A DNA stretch of 61,341 nt, from the NCBI GenBank assembly GCA_020536535.1, contig JAHLWZ010000882.1, positions 1-61,341 on the forward strand, in the 5' to 3' direction. A program made the position numbers and the translations under genes. Shown here piece by piece: positions 1 to 10,986 of the stretch. A model generated the notes under the pieces. It was not told the origin of the DNA. It made no database searches and saw only the letters and a program-made list of their open reading frames with translations. Every line of letters starts with the position of its first letter. The first letter of the stretch is position 1. Source of the DNA: Pelomyxa schiedti (taxonomy: Eukaryota > Evosea > Pelobiontida > Pelomyxidae).

Positions 1-378
1 GAAATCCCAGCAGGTCCTGCTCCTAAAAAATCAAAAAGAGGTTCCACAAGGTGCTTAATTCACACTGAACCCACTCAACCCACACAAAGACACTCCCAAC
101 AATTTCACAAAACACCACCCCGAAACAGCATCACATACGTTCCTGGCACAGAAACCACCCAGAAGCACGACCACCACCACTGGAAAAGCACTAGTTCGAG
201 GCAAAACTCCGGTTTTTTTACCCCAAGTTTGCCGCACCCCAACTTATTGGGGAGTAAACTCCCGAAACTAAGTTGGTTCCGAGGAGTAAACTCCGAAAAG
301 CATTGGCCATCCCAACGATTGCATCTGTGAGTCAGGAGAGGACTGTGCCAAGACTGCTGATGAAAGTTAGCCTACCCC
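1..378. other. No gene seen; 5' flank of a retroelement
   Basis: No convincing coding exon. Two copies of a 12-nt motif, GGAGTAAACTCC, lie near 250 and 284; each can pair GGAGT with ACTCC as a small stem. The stretch directly precedes the broken retrotransposon and may be part of it, but no long terminal repeat can be shown here. Confidence 0.4.
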
Positions 379-2079
379 ATGCCAAGGATCGATGAGACCT
401 TAGACACCCTTGGGGGTTGTGATTGGTTCTCAGGACTCGATATGAAGGCAGGCTACTGGCAGATAGAGCTCACGGAGGAATCTAAGGCAAAGTCAGCATT
501 CCGAACTAGAAGTGGCTTGTACCAGTTCAAGGTGATGCCCTTGATCCTAGCGAAGCTAAGTCCAGCACATTGTCTTGTATATGTGGACGATGTCATTATC
601 TTCTCAAGGGGGAATTTGGATACACACTTGGAGTGGGTGCAGAAAGTCTTTGATTGCCTGAGGAAAGCGGGACTCCAGGTGAATGTAGGCAAGTGCGAAC
701 TTGCCAGGCATCAGCTGAAGTACTTGGGACATCTTGGCAGAGAGGGAATCCTACCAGATCCAGCTAAAGTGAAAGCAGTTCAAGCCATCTTGCCACCAAA
801 GAACCTAGAGGAAGTGAGGAGTTTCATTGGATTGGTAAGCTATTACCGCAGGTTCATCAAGCACTTTGCAGAGATAGCGGCGCCTTTGGAGGAGCTCAAG
901 AAGAAGGGACAAAAATTCCACAGGGAATGCTAGAGCAAGGCGTGTTCCAGAGACTGAAGAACGAGTTGATAAAGTCTCCAGTCCTGAATTATCCCAACTG
1001 GGATAAGGAGTTCTTTGTGGAGACTGATGCTTCAGAGCGGAGCATAGCAGCCACCCTAACGCAGAAGGATGCTTCTGGGAAATCAGTGCCCATTGCCTAC
1101 ATCAGCAGGAAGCTGAGGGACGCCCAGAAGAACTATCCAATGCCTCAGCTGGAAGCTTTGTCAGTGGTGGTGGCAGTGGAGAAATTCGAACCATACTTGT
1201 GGGAAAGGCACTTTACTGTGGTGACAGATGCTCAGGCCTTGTCCAATCTAGCTAAGGTGCAGGGCAGATCCCGTCTTGCACGGTGGGCTTTAGCATTGCA
1301 GGAGTATGATTATTCTGTGGTGCATAGGCCGGGGAAGGAGAATACCAGTGATGGTCTGACCAGGGTATCTCTGGAGGACAAGGAGGGGAGCAAAGGGGAG
1401 CCACCAGCAGTGAAGGCAACTCACCACGTGGGAACAATCTCTGTTGAGGGGTTAGCTGAGGATCAGAAAGCAGATCCTGGGAGCTATGTCTAGGGAGAGA
1501 CCTGGAAGGGATGCCAAGCTGAAGGCTATGGCATGCTACTTCACGGTGGATGAAGGGATTCTATGGCACTTGGACAAGCCTGTCAAGAATCCAAAGAGGT
1601 CTAGGACCAAGAGGATCTGTATTCCCAAAGGTTGGAAGGCAACAGTACTGGAGTTCTACCATGATAGGATCCAAGGTGGGGGGCACAGAGAAGACCTTCC
1701 AAGCGATCGCCAGGAAGTACTGGTGGACTTGCATGTATGAGGATGTGAAGGAGTGGATTGCCTCATGCACTGTCTGTGAACAGCAGAGGAGAAGCCGGGC
1801 ATCTTTCCAAAGTGGCTAGGTCCATACAGAGTGCAGGCAAAGCCCACAGAGTTGACAAGGACACTGGATTTTGGCAGATCAGTGATTTTCCCTACAGTGA
1901 CTGTGGACAGGTTGAAGCCAGTCAAGGAGAGTGACCTCAGGAGGCAGCAAGGAAAGGAACCTTCAACAGCAATGGTGCAGGAAAGGATCATCAGGGAGAG
2001 GATAAGAGGGCCATTCGTGCACTACAAGGTGAAGATGGTAGGTCACAAGTGCAACGAAGGGGATCAGGGTGCATCATGA
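379..2079 (+). mobile_element. Degenerate Ty3/gypsy-type retrotransposon (pol remnant)
   Basis: Pieces of a pol polyprotein appear in order in shifting frames. Reverse transcriptase (379-933) has the YVDD catalytic box, but the segment normally between the VMP motif and that box is shortened by roughly 30 residues. RNase H (927-1493) keeps its Asp (ETDAS), Glu (LEALS) and second Asp (VTDAQ). An integrase zinc-binding region follows, with its His part near 1650-1690 in one frame and its CTVCEQQ Cys part at 1768-1788 in another. A fragment with GPYRV and VDRLKPV near 1820-1920 matches the integrase C-terminus. The integrase catalytic core between them is missing. Gag and protease are not seen. 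With frame breaks near 930, 1490, 1700 and 1820 plus two deletions, this is a dead copy. Family assignment rests on the RT-RNaseH-integrase order, which is typical of Ty3/gypsy rather than Ty1/copia. Confidence 0.88.
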
Positions 2080-2690
2080 GGAGCTCCAAAGGGCAGCAAG
2101 GCCTGATTTGAGGATCCAGCAAGATTCCAACCAGGCAGAGACTGCGAGGTGTAGAAGGCCACCTGCAGTGGCAGAATGAAGTTCAGCTATGGTGAAATAC
2201 ATTTCTGAATTGCTTCCTTCTCCTCATGATTCAGGTGCTCACCAACGATCCACTGTATTTCTTCCTTCTGACCTGTGTGATTCAGTAGAATACACACTCT
2301 GCGAGCACGAGCACAAACACCGAGACTGAGAGACTGACCTGCTGAGTCAGCACTCGGACCTGACATCTTAGGAAATCAAGTTCGCGGAAATCTACCTGAT
2401 CGTTCACCTCGATTTCAAGTCCTTATAAGCCTGACACACTCCGACCTTAGAATCACAACCCAAACCTCATAAATCAAAACAAACAACAAACAGAACAAAT
2501 AATAGAATCCTTTCTTGATCTCGTTCTCTGCTTTGCTGTCACACAACGAACTACATCCCACAGAAGCACACAGACCCTCTGTGCAGGCCTCTTTCTGGGT
2601 CTCCACAGTGCTTAGAGCACCTGCTCACAAATTGGACCAACTCAAAAAGTGGACAGTGTGACTTTTTGGGATGGTGGATGTTTAATGAAA
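2080..2690. other. Non-coding stretch, possible 3' end of the retroelement
   Basis: No coding exon recognised. The sequence carries on from the integrase remnant and could hold the 3' untranslated region and long terminal repeat, but no second repeat copy exists in the window to confirm this. Confidence 0.3.
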
Positions 2691-2730
2691 TCGTTTCACA
2701 TGATTGGATTGTTTTGATAAATGGTCAATT

Positions 2731-2905
2731 TGAGCACCACCACCATGAGCACTGTCACCCTGCATACTAGCACTGTAAGCACTACCACCATTGTCACCAC
2801 CATGAGCACTGCCACAAGCACTTACCACCACTGTGAGCACCACCACCATGAGCACTGCCACCATGAACACCACCATAAGCACCACCACTTAGAGCTCCAC
2901 CAGCA
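2731..2905. repeat. CAC/CAT/GAG-rich minisatellite
   Basis: Imperfect tandem repetition of short units built from GAGCACCACCACCATGAG and GCACTGCCACC. Frames read as His- or Ser/Thr-rich on one strand and Gly/Val-rich on the other, with no other coding sign. I treat it as a simple-sequence repeat between the retroelement and the first GTPase gene. Confidence 0.7.
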
Positions 2906-3226
2906 CTACTGGACATATTCCCACTGTGCCACAGTGAGTTGTGATTAGCTGATGGTGATGGTGGATTAATCAAGTGCAATTCACTGACTGAAGGTCCTTC
3001 TCTGCTTCTATGGACCTTCCACACAAAAATGCACCACTTACCAAAACAAGGAGTGGTGGTGGATAGCACTTCTTACCATTGACTATGGTCTCTTGATTTT
3101 CCACATGGGGACCAGCACCTAAATCGAGCCTGTTGTGATTTTACCTCCACTTTCTCCAGTTGGGTAGTGTTTTCCCATTTTGAGACCCACTCTGGGTGAT
3201 TTGGAATCACGGTGCTTTTCAAGGAA

Positions 3227-6200
3227 ATGGGTAACACCAACACTGCTTCCAACCAATACCAAGTTCCACCCGCAGACCCTGCCAAATCGTCGAGCAATGT
3301 TACAAAAAGTGCTTGTGTTGACAACATCACGAGCAGCTCACCAACAAGCATCACCACTGCAAAACAAAAAAAGGAGGTTGTGATCGCAGAAGGGCCGCCG
3401 CTCGAGTACATTGTCGCATCCAGGTTCGTGAACAGACACACCGACGCACGCGACAGACACCACGATAAGCTCGCCAAGTCACTCGTTGCCTTCCGTGAAC
3501 ATGTCATACCCGCAATTTCTGAGTGCTTCCAAAGGTTTGTCTGTATTCCCCACACTTCCAACTCCGAAGAAGGTAACTCAAACGGATCCCAATTCAAAAA
3601 TACTCTTTTTTGTGCAGGTATGAAATCTTGCAAAAGGAGTTGTCCGAGATGACAGTGGCACCTGAGGAGAGTGATCTCATGCCGAAAGAGGAACAGGAAT
3701 TTGTGAGGAGTGTGTGCGGCAAAGAGCCTTTTCGAGCCGCTTTATTTGGCTCCACTGGTGTTGGTGAGCCTCTTCTCTTACATTTATTGCTTTCTCCTCA
3801 CATCTCCTTTTTCCTTTCAAATTTTAGGAAAGTCATCACTCATCAACTCCCTTTGTGGGCAGCACATTCTCCCAGTGCAGAGTGGGCATTGCACTGCCAG
3901 AATCTGTGTGTTGAAGTTTGCGGAACCAGAAAACGCGTGCATTCGCAGTGCAAAAGTTGTTGATGGCCACATCGTCACAGGTGAGGTTTTGGAGAGTCTC
4001 ACGAAGTTTTGCACTCGCAGTGAGCCTCTCGCACCCATTGAAGACAGTGAGGCCCCTCCAGAAACACTGGGTGGTAAGCTTAACCCACATCTTGGTCGGG
4101 AGTCTCTGCTCCAAGGTGTGTGATCCCTTTTACCACAAAGCATCACTCTGACCTGGAACAATCAGGTGTCGAGAATGAAGAAACGAAGCGAGACATATTG
4201 ACCACAATAATCATTGTGGAATACCCTGTGCCCCTTTTGAAGGCTGGCATCGAACTTGTGGACTTGCCTGGTCACGCAATAAGTGACACCCTCGGTGCAA
4301 TCATCTTCCCGTTCATGCCTGTGTTCTTGGCAGCTTACCGTCCACACGGTGTCGTTTTCTGCTTTGCAACTGCGGCATTTGAAATACGGGAACAGTATGC
4401 CTTGACAAGTCTGAAAGAAGTCATTTCCAAAGTTTCGGAATACCTCTCAGTTGACGATTACACACCCGATGTTTTCTTTGCCAACACATGTGTTGACATC
4501 AAAAATCTTGCAGATGAGCTGAATGGAGCAGAGCCCAATCTGATAAAAGAGGCTGCTGTTTTAAGAATATATGACAAGCACCTCAAACAGATGCTCCTGT
4601 CACCGGCAACAAGTTCGTTCACCATTCCAAGGGATTTCCAGAAGTGTACATCTTTTTGTTGTGTGAGTGCACACGATTTCTTGTATGACAGTGCATTCAG
4701 CAAGATGACATATGGAATATTCATGGACAAACTTCTGCACTGGATTGTCGCCACCCAACAGAGGCGATGTTGCATGGCACTTGCCCAAATCTGCACCGCT
4801 TCAGGGGCCTTCTTCAGGAATCTCACTGCTTTCTCAAACTGTTCTTGTGAAGAAATCCAGAGGGCAGAAGAAGCTACCAAGCAGGGGATTTTGTGCACGA
4901 GAGAAAGCATCTTGGCTGGGATCACTGAATGCACACAGCAGCTTCCGTTTCTTCTAAATGAAAAGGTGCAGCAAGTGCAAGGTGACTTCCTGAGGGAAGC
5001 TGTTTCTATGCCCTTCGAGTACAACCCAAACTGGCAGGCCACACAAAGACACCAAGCTGAGATGTGTCTTGCAGAAAATCTTATTCCTTGGCTGGAAGTG
5101 AATGTTACTCATCCTGTGATCACCAAAGTTAATTTGAAAATACAGAAAACTGTAGATGAACAGTTCCAGCGACTTTGTGAAACTGAAGATTCCGATGTGA
5201 GAGATTTACTGCAGCTGACAGCTCCTGGTTATGATGCAACAATGCACAGACGTGTATTGACTGCGTCAGTGGGTCTCACTTGCGTAGGTGTACTGGCATC
5301 CATTGTTGGCCTGGTTGTAGCACCATTCACAGGAGGAGCGAGTCTTGCATTATTTTTTGCAGGATTTGGAGTGACTATAGCCGCAAGTGGAGGAGTTTTA
5401 GGGCTGTCTTTTTTTGATCTCTTCTTTCTTGGCCCCAAAAGTCCTGACAACGAGTTCAAAAAACTGATCGCCCAACGAATGCTTGAGTCAGTCTGCACAC
5501 CAAAACAAGTAGAAGCACAAAGAGCGGAACTGGAAACAGTGGCCAAGAGAAGGGCAGAAAAGCTCATTCAGAGACGTCTGAATCGAGTGAAATCCCTATG
5601 TGCACAGAGACTCAGAATGGTAAATACTTGTCCTGAAGACAAGACAACATGGCTCAGACACCATTGGTCATTGATGCGCCTTAGCTTTGGCCAACTGATC
5701 GCCACGACACTTGAGGTACGGGACCAGATGCTGCAAAACCAACCTGTACTTCTAAACTCACCTGGCTCATTGTACTCAAAGGAATCATGGACACAGGAAG
5801 GCATTTTGGAAGACAAACCCGTTTTTGTGAAGGTTGTTGATCTTCGTAAGTGCAACGAAAGTGAGCAGAGGGCGTTCTTTGAGGACTTGCATCACTGGAG
5901 CTACATGGCATCACGCTCTCCGAACATTCTCCCTCTGCAAATGGTATACCAGCAGGCCAACATGTGGTGTGTTGTGTACCCACGGTTCACATACTCATTA
6001 AGGGAGCATATGGAGAGGCACATAGCAACAATGACACTTGCTGATGTGCTTGTGATAGCCAGGAATGTAATAGCTGCTCTCAGGGATCTCCACAACAATC
6101 AGATTGTTCACAGCAATCTCAGGCTGGAGACCATCGTGGTGACCACAGAAAACAACAAGGTGACTCACGTTGCAGTTGCTGGATTCAGCACAATCACAGG

Positions 6201-6558
6201 AGATAGTGGTGGCGAGCAAGGTTACCATGATGATACAAACAGCACCAGTTCTGTTTCTTCCAATGTGGATATTGGCGCAAACCGGCTTTTCTGCACCCCC
6301 AAGGTTGACATATTTGCGTTTGGGGTGATTCTGTCAGAGCTCACGCCCAAGCCCAAACTGTTGCGGTGCCTCACCACGACCACTGACGTTGCTCCTCAGT
6401 TGGCCACCTCTCGTGGAACACCACCCCAGTTGGTGAGTCTGATCAACAAGTGCGTGGCAACTGATCCCAGTCTCCGACCAACAGCTCGGGTTGTGTTCGA
6501 CTCTCTCAATGCTTTGTGCGACCCCCCTCTGGAGATGCTCCCCCAAGATAATGAATGA
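3227..6558 (+). CDS. Dynamin-like GTPase with TM hairpin and C-terminal pseudokinase (copy A)
   Basis: Model: exons 3227-3534, 3618-3763, 3828-4115, 4166-6558; the total is 1045 codons including the stop and stays in frame. The start at 3227 (in-frame ATG also at 3212) puts MGNTNT at the N-terminus, a good N-myristoylation signal. GTPase motifs are a P-loop GSTGVGKS (about residues 146-153), an ILPxxSG..T region like the dynamin G2 segment, G3 DLPGHA (about 280) and an NTCVD G4-like box (about 353). A helical middle region leads to a hydrophobic double segment (about 616-670) that could form a membrane hairpin. The last 240 residues have a protein-kinase fold pattern. A Lys is present in VFVKVV, but HRD is replaced by HSN, DFG by GFS and no APE is visible, so catalysis is unlikely. 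AATAAA follows at 6585. The P-loop and G3 suggest active GTP binding. The cellular role is unknown; membrane remodelling or defence GTPases are the closest analogies, by inference. Confidence 0.85.
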
Positions 6559-6808
6559 AGTTGGCTCATGATCTTTCATTCAGTAATAAAGTATTTGATT
6601 GCGGTTGTGGCTTGAACCACGAAAGTTTGGAGTACGAGCGGATGGTGGTCCTTTGTGCTCCAAGCTCCACTTGGGGAAATCCTTTCAAGAATCCAATTCG
6701 GTAGAATGGAACTCATGACAGTGTGCGGATTCCTGCATTTCAAATTTTAATTGTTCCACTGTTTTCAAGTTGATTGTTCGCCACATTTTTGCGCAGGAGG
6801 TGGCACGA
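6559..6808. other. Intergenic spacer between the tandem GTPase genes
   Basis: Holds the AATAAA poly(A) signal of copy A at 6585-6590 and, before the copy B start, a TTTTTGCGCAG tract that resembles a 3' splice site (about 6786-6796). The 5' untranslated region of copy B may therefore be spliced. Confidence 0.4.
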
Positions 6809-9800
6809 ATGGGGAATATCGGCCCCAAAGCAAAAACTGCACACGCGGCACCTCCAACCACAACACCCACGACACCCACGACACCTCCTGCCACAGCAAA
6901 ATCCAACGCCACCTCCCCCGTCAGTGACAGCACCGTTTGCAGCTCCGCTGCCAACCATTCTGACTCCTACACCGAAACTAGCAGTAAGAAAGAAAGGGAA
7001 GTGAAGCCCATCCACTAGCGGCTGAGACGTTCGTGAGAGGGCACGTAGATGACAGCCTGGGTCCCCACGAAAAGCTCGAAAGATCCATCACCGCCATACT
7101 AGAGCAAACGGTTGTTATTTCCGAGTGCTTCAACCGGTTTGATTATTGCTCTCTATAGGGACAAAAACGAACTAAAATAACAAACCGAAGGTACGAGTTC
7201 ATAGAGAAGGAGCTGGCAACAAAAATACATTTACCAAACGGGAAGTATCTCATGCCACCCGACGACAAGAAATTTGTGAGGAGTGTGTGCAGCAAAGCGC
7301 CTGTTCGAATTGCTTTCTATGGCCATACTGCTTCTGGTGTGCAGACCCCTCTCTTGTTGTTACTCTTCTCAAGTTCTCCTTTAAACCTTCAGGAAAGTCA
7401 TCACTCATCAACTCCCTTTGTGGGCAGCGCATTCTCCCTATGCGGAGTGGATATTGCACTGCCAGAGTCTGTGTGTTGAAGTACGCCGAGAAGGAAAAAG
7501 CCTGCATTCGCACTGCAAAAGTGGTGAATGGGGAAATCCAATATGCTCTAGGCGAGCCTTTTAGCCTGGCAAATGTTCGAAACAACCAAGAACTCCAAGG
7601 CAATATAATCAAGTACCTTGCCCGGGAAACTCTGCTACCGGAAGAATCAGGGGCTGCGAACGATAAAAGAAAAGGAGATATAGATGTGGTGGATATAGTG
7701 ACCACAATAGTCTTTGTTGAATACCCTGTGCCCCTTCTGAAGTCTGGCATCCAACTTGTGGATCTGCCTGGCCACGCAATAAGTGACCCCATTGGAAAAC
7801 CTATCTCCAAATTCATGCCTTTGTTCCTCGGAGCTTATTGTCCACATGGTGTCGTTTTCTGCTATAAAACGGCGGTATTTGACGGAGATGAACAGTGCGC
7901 CTTGACAAAGATGGAACAAGTACTTTTTCAGGCTTCAACAGGTCTCTCAGCAGATGAATACATACCAGAGGTTTTCTTTGCCAATACCCATGTGGACCTT
8001 GGTAATATCCTGGATGAGAGTCAAGGGTCCGATCTCGAACTGATACAAGATAATGATATTACAACGTCATACCAGAAACTCCTCGAGCATATGCGTCGGT
8101 CACCAGCAACGAGATCGTTCACCATTTCAGATGATTTCCAGAAGTGCACATCTTTTTGTTGTGTGAGTGCACACGACTTCTTGTATCACCATGAGCTCCG
8201 CACATTTCAACCATTCATGGACAAATTTTTGCACTGGATCATCGCTGTTCAGCAGCGGCTGTGCTGTCGGGCACTCACGCAAATATCGTCAGCATCAGGA
8301 ACCTTCTTTGAGAATCTTGCCGCATTGCCCTGCTCTCTTGAAGATATAGAGACAAAAAGAAAAACTACCACTGAGAGGATTGAGACTGGGAAAGCAACCG
8401 TCTTGGCTAGGATCGCTCTCCGCACAAAGGATCTTCCAAATCTTCTGATACATAAAGTAGAGGAAATAAAAGATGAGTTCTTGGAGAAAGCAATTGCTCT
8501 ATCCTTTGAGGAAACCCCCAGGTCGATAACATCAGACCAAGCCCAGCGATATCTTGAGGAAAAGCTTGCTCCTTGGCTAGCAGTAAACGTTGTTCATCCC
8601 GTGATTACTGACCTGCGTCAGCGAATCCAAGACGATGTCAAAGCAGAATTTCAAAGAATTATGAAAATGGAAGACAATGACGTGAGAGAGCTGCTCCAGG
8701 TTGCATCTCCTACCTATAGTCATATAATGCGCCGCCTCGCATACGCTGGCGTAGCGACTGCGGCTGGTCTTAACTTTGCTGCGTTCTTGGCTGCAGCTAT
8801 TTGCGTACCATTCACTGGGGGAGCCAGTGCACCAGTGGCAGTGATACTTGGAGTTAGTGCGTGTTCACTTGCAGGAGTTACAAGAGCAATTGCACCTCAC
8901 ACGGGGGAACAGCCCATTGACACTGCCTTTAAAAAGAATGCTGCACAACGCATGCTTGACAAACTATGTGACCCAATACAGGTAGAAAAACAACGAAAGG
9001 TACTGGAATATGTATGCTGTGAACGTACAACTCGGTATTTCCAGAGACATCTAGATAGGGTGACATGCCTCGGTCAACATAGAGAGCAAATGAAAAAGAC
9101 TGATGGTGTAGTAGAACTGGAGGATCTGCGTCTCCTTTTTGGAACACTGAATGCCGAGGCACTTGAGATGCGGGACTCCATTTTTCTAGGGCTGACAATA
9201 CAAACACAAACTTCATCTACTACAACTACTTCGAGCAGTAGCACTATAACTACTGCAGCTGTAGCCGACGGCGGCAATGAATTGGCGGCTGCGAAAGCTT
9301 GGGAGTCCGCCGTATTGGCCGACGACACCGACACCGACACGGGCACAGGCACGGGCACGGGCACGGGCACAAACGAAGGTGCCACTCCCGCTCCAACGGC
9401 ACCGGGGGAGCCCATAATGACAACGGCAGTGAAAACGGAAACAGCTACTTCTGCCCCTGCACCTTCAACTACGACTACAACTACCACCTGCTCAGTGAAT
9501 AGCAGCCAAACTGTTTCTATGAAGGTTGATCTGAGAAAGCGCAACAAAGCGTACCGGAGTGCCTTCTTTGAGGACCTCTCTCACTGGAACCAAATACAGC
9601 ACTGCTCTACCCACGTTCTGCAGCTGAAGAGGGTATTCAGAGATAATAACCCCAGGGTATGGTGCATGGAGCACCCACAGTTCACACTCACGCTCAAGGA
9701 CTACCTGGAGAAGCACATACGCAACATGAAGCTCTCCGCAGCACTGGATATAGCCAAGACAATAATCACCGCTATAAGAGACATCCACGAATTCGGGATT

Positions 9801-10190
9801 GTATGCGGCAATCTTAAGCGGGAGAACGTTGTAGTGACCACAGAAGGTGACAAGGTGACCACTGCACTGGCCGGCTTTGAAGTTACAGACATCAAAGAAT
9901 CCAACGTCTCGGGCATAGATGTGAACCGGTTTTCCTGCTCCCCAAAAGTTGACATATTTGCATTTGGAGTGATTCTGTCAGAGCTCACACGCCACTTCAC
10001 AACCACTGGTGTTCCTCAGTTGCTCGCTCCTGGCACACCACTCCAATTAACAAATCTCATCAACCAGTGTGTGACTACCAAGCTCAACCAGAGGCCATCA
10101 GCTTGGAAGGTACTTGAAAGTCTTAGTAAGATACACTGTGCGGAGGAGGATCGGCCGGCGCAGAATCTGGGAACAGGCAACTCTAATTAG
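6809..10190 (+). CDS. Dynamin-like GTPase with TM hairpin and C-terminal pseudokinase (copy B)
   Basis: Model: exons 6809-6983, 7049-7136, 7191-7336, 7393-10190; 1069 codons with stop, in frame. The introns before and inside the P-loop exon match copy A, and the 146-nt exon has the same length in both. The N-terminus begins MGNIGPK, then a Thr/Pro-rich tail; Pro at position 6 weakens the myristoylation case. Motifs: P-loop GHTASGKS (about 131-138), DLPGHA (about 259), NTHVD (about 333), hydrophobic pair (about 587-640). A Ser/Thr-rich linker (about 735-845) with a Thr-Asp/Thr-Gly run is absent from copy A. In the kinase-like domain HRD is replaced by CGN and DFG by GFE, so it is a pseudokinase, more altered than in A. 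The PKVDIFAFGVILSELT segment is shared by both. The gene lies 250 bp downstream of A on the same strand, a tandem duplicate. AATAAA occurs near 10299. Confidence 0.85.
9300..9460 (+). repeat. Coding microsatellite in copy B linker
   Basis: Runs of GACACC units pass into GGGCAC units around 9325-9372 and encode alternating Thr-Asp then Thr-Gly. The region separates the membrane segment from the pseudokinase and is absent from copy A, so it is likely length-variable. Confidence 0.7.
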
Positions 10191-10392
10191 GGTCACCCCC
10201 AGAAAACAGTTGCAAAAAGGGCTTGATAATAAAAGGAGCTTACCCTGAGCGCATCGGCTGTCTAACTCGTAACCACACCACCAGCCTGGTTAGTGATGAA
10301 TAAAGGGAAAAATAAATAAAAAGATCTAGTATCTTTAGCTGGGGTTTTGTCACTGAGTTGTTGGGTATGGGTGAGTTGTGTCAACCATTGCC

Positions 10393-10650
10393 ATTCTGCA
10401 CCCCCAAAAGTTTTCCTTTTTGCATTTGGGGTGATTCTGTCCGAGCTTACACCCAAGCCCAAACTGCAGTGGTGCCTCGCCACGACCACTGGTGTTGGCA
10501 CTCAGTTGGCCACCGCTCATGGGACACCACCTTTGTTGGTGAATCTCATCAACAGGTGTGTGGCAACTGACCCCAGGCTCTGACCAACAGTATGATATAA
10601 TCAGTGCTTTGTGCCCTCCTCTGAGGTGCCCACCAGCGATAAAGAATTAT
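10393..10650 (+). pseudogene. Relic of a third GTPase-pseudokinase copy (3' end only)
   Basis: The sequence closely follows the last part of copy A. CTGCACCCCCAA, the FAFGVILSELTPKPKL segment, the HGTPP and NRCVATDP segments and the terminal LCPPL-like end all recur in order. It differs by a short indel near 10408, a stop at the equivalent of the SLRP motif (CTCTGACC near 10580) and a missing piece afterwards. Nothing upstream of subdomain IX of the pseudokinase remains. It resembles copy A more than copy B because it keeps the TPKPKL motif, so it probably comes from an A-type duplicate. Confidence 0.82.
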
Positions 10651-10986
10651 GCATGTCCCTAACACAAGGCCCACAAGGTGAAGGCCTTTGAGTCTCAAGG
10701 GTTTCGACACCCATCGCACCTCCCCGAAAAGGAAAGCAATTCAGTGGATTTGTGTCCGGCCAAGAGGCTTAAACAATTAAAAAAAAAAAAGAAAGTTCGT
10801 ACCAAAAACCGGATTGTTTGTTTGTAAGCCAAACGACAATGGATACCTCTATGCCTAAACAATAATTTAATGAAACGTATACTATGCTCTCGTACGCAAC
10901 AACGAAACCGATGTAGACTTCAGCACCTGATTCTTTTTTCACAAACAACAAGGTCTATAACGGCAATTTATTAGAGACAAAAAACC
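10651..10986. other. Intergenic, nothing recognised
   Basis: AT-rich spacer with an A-run near 10780. Probably contains the alpha-actinin promoter and leader. Confidence 0.3.
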
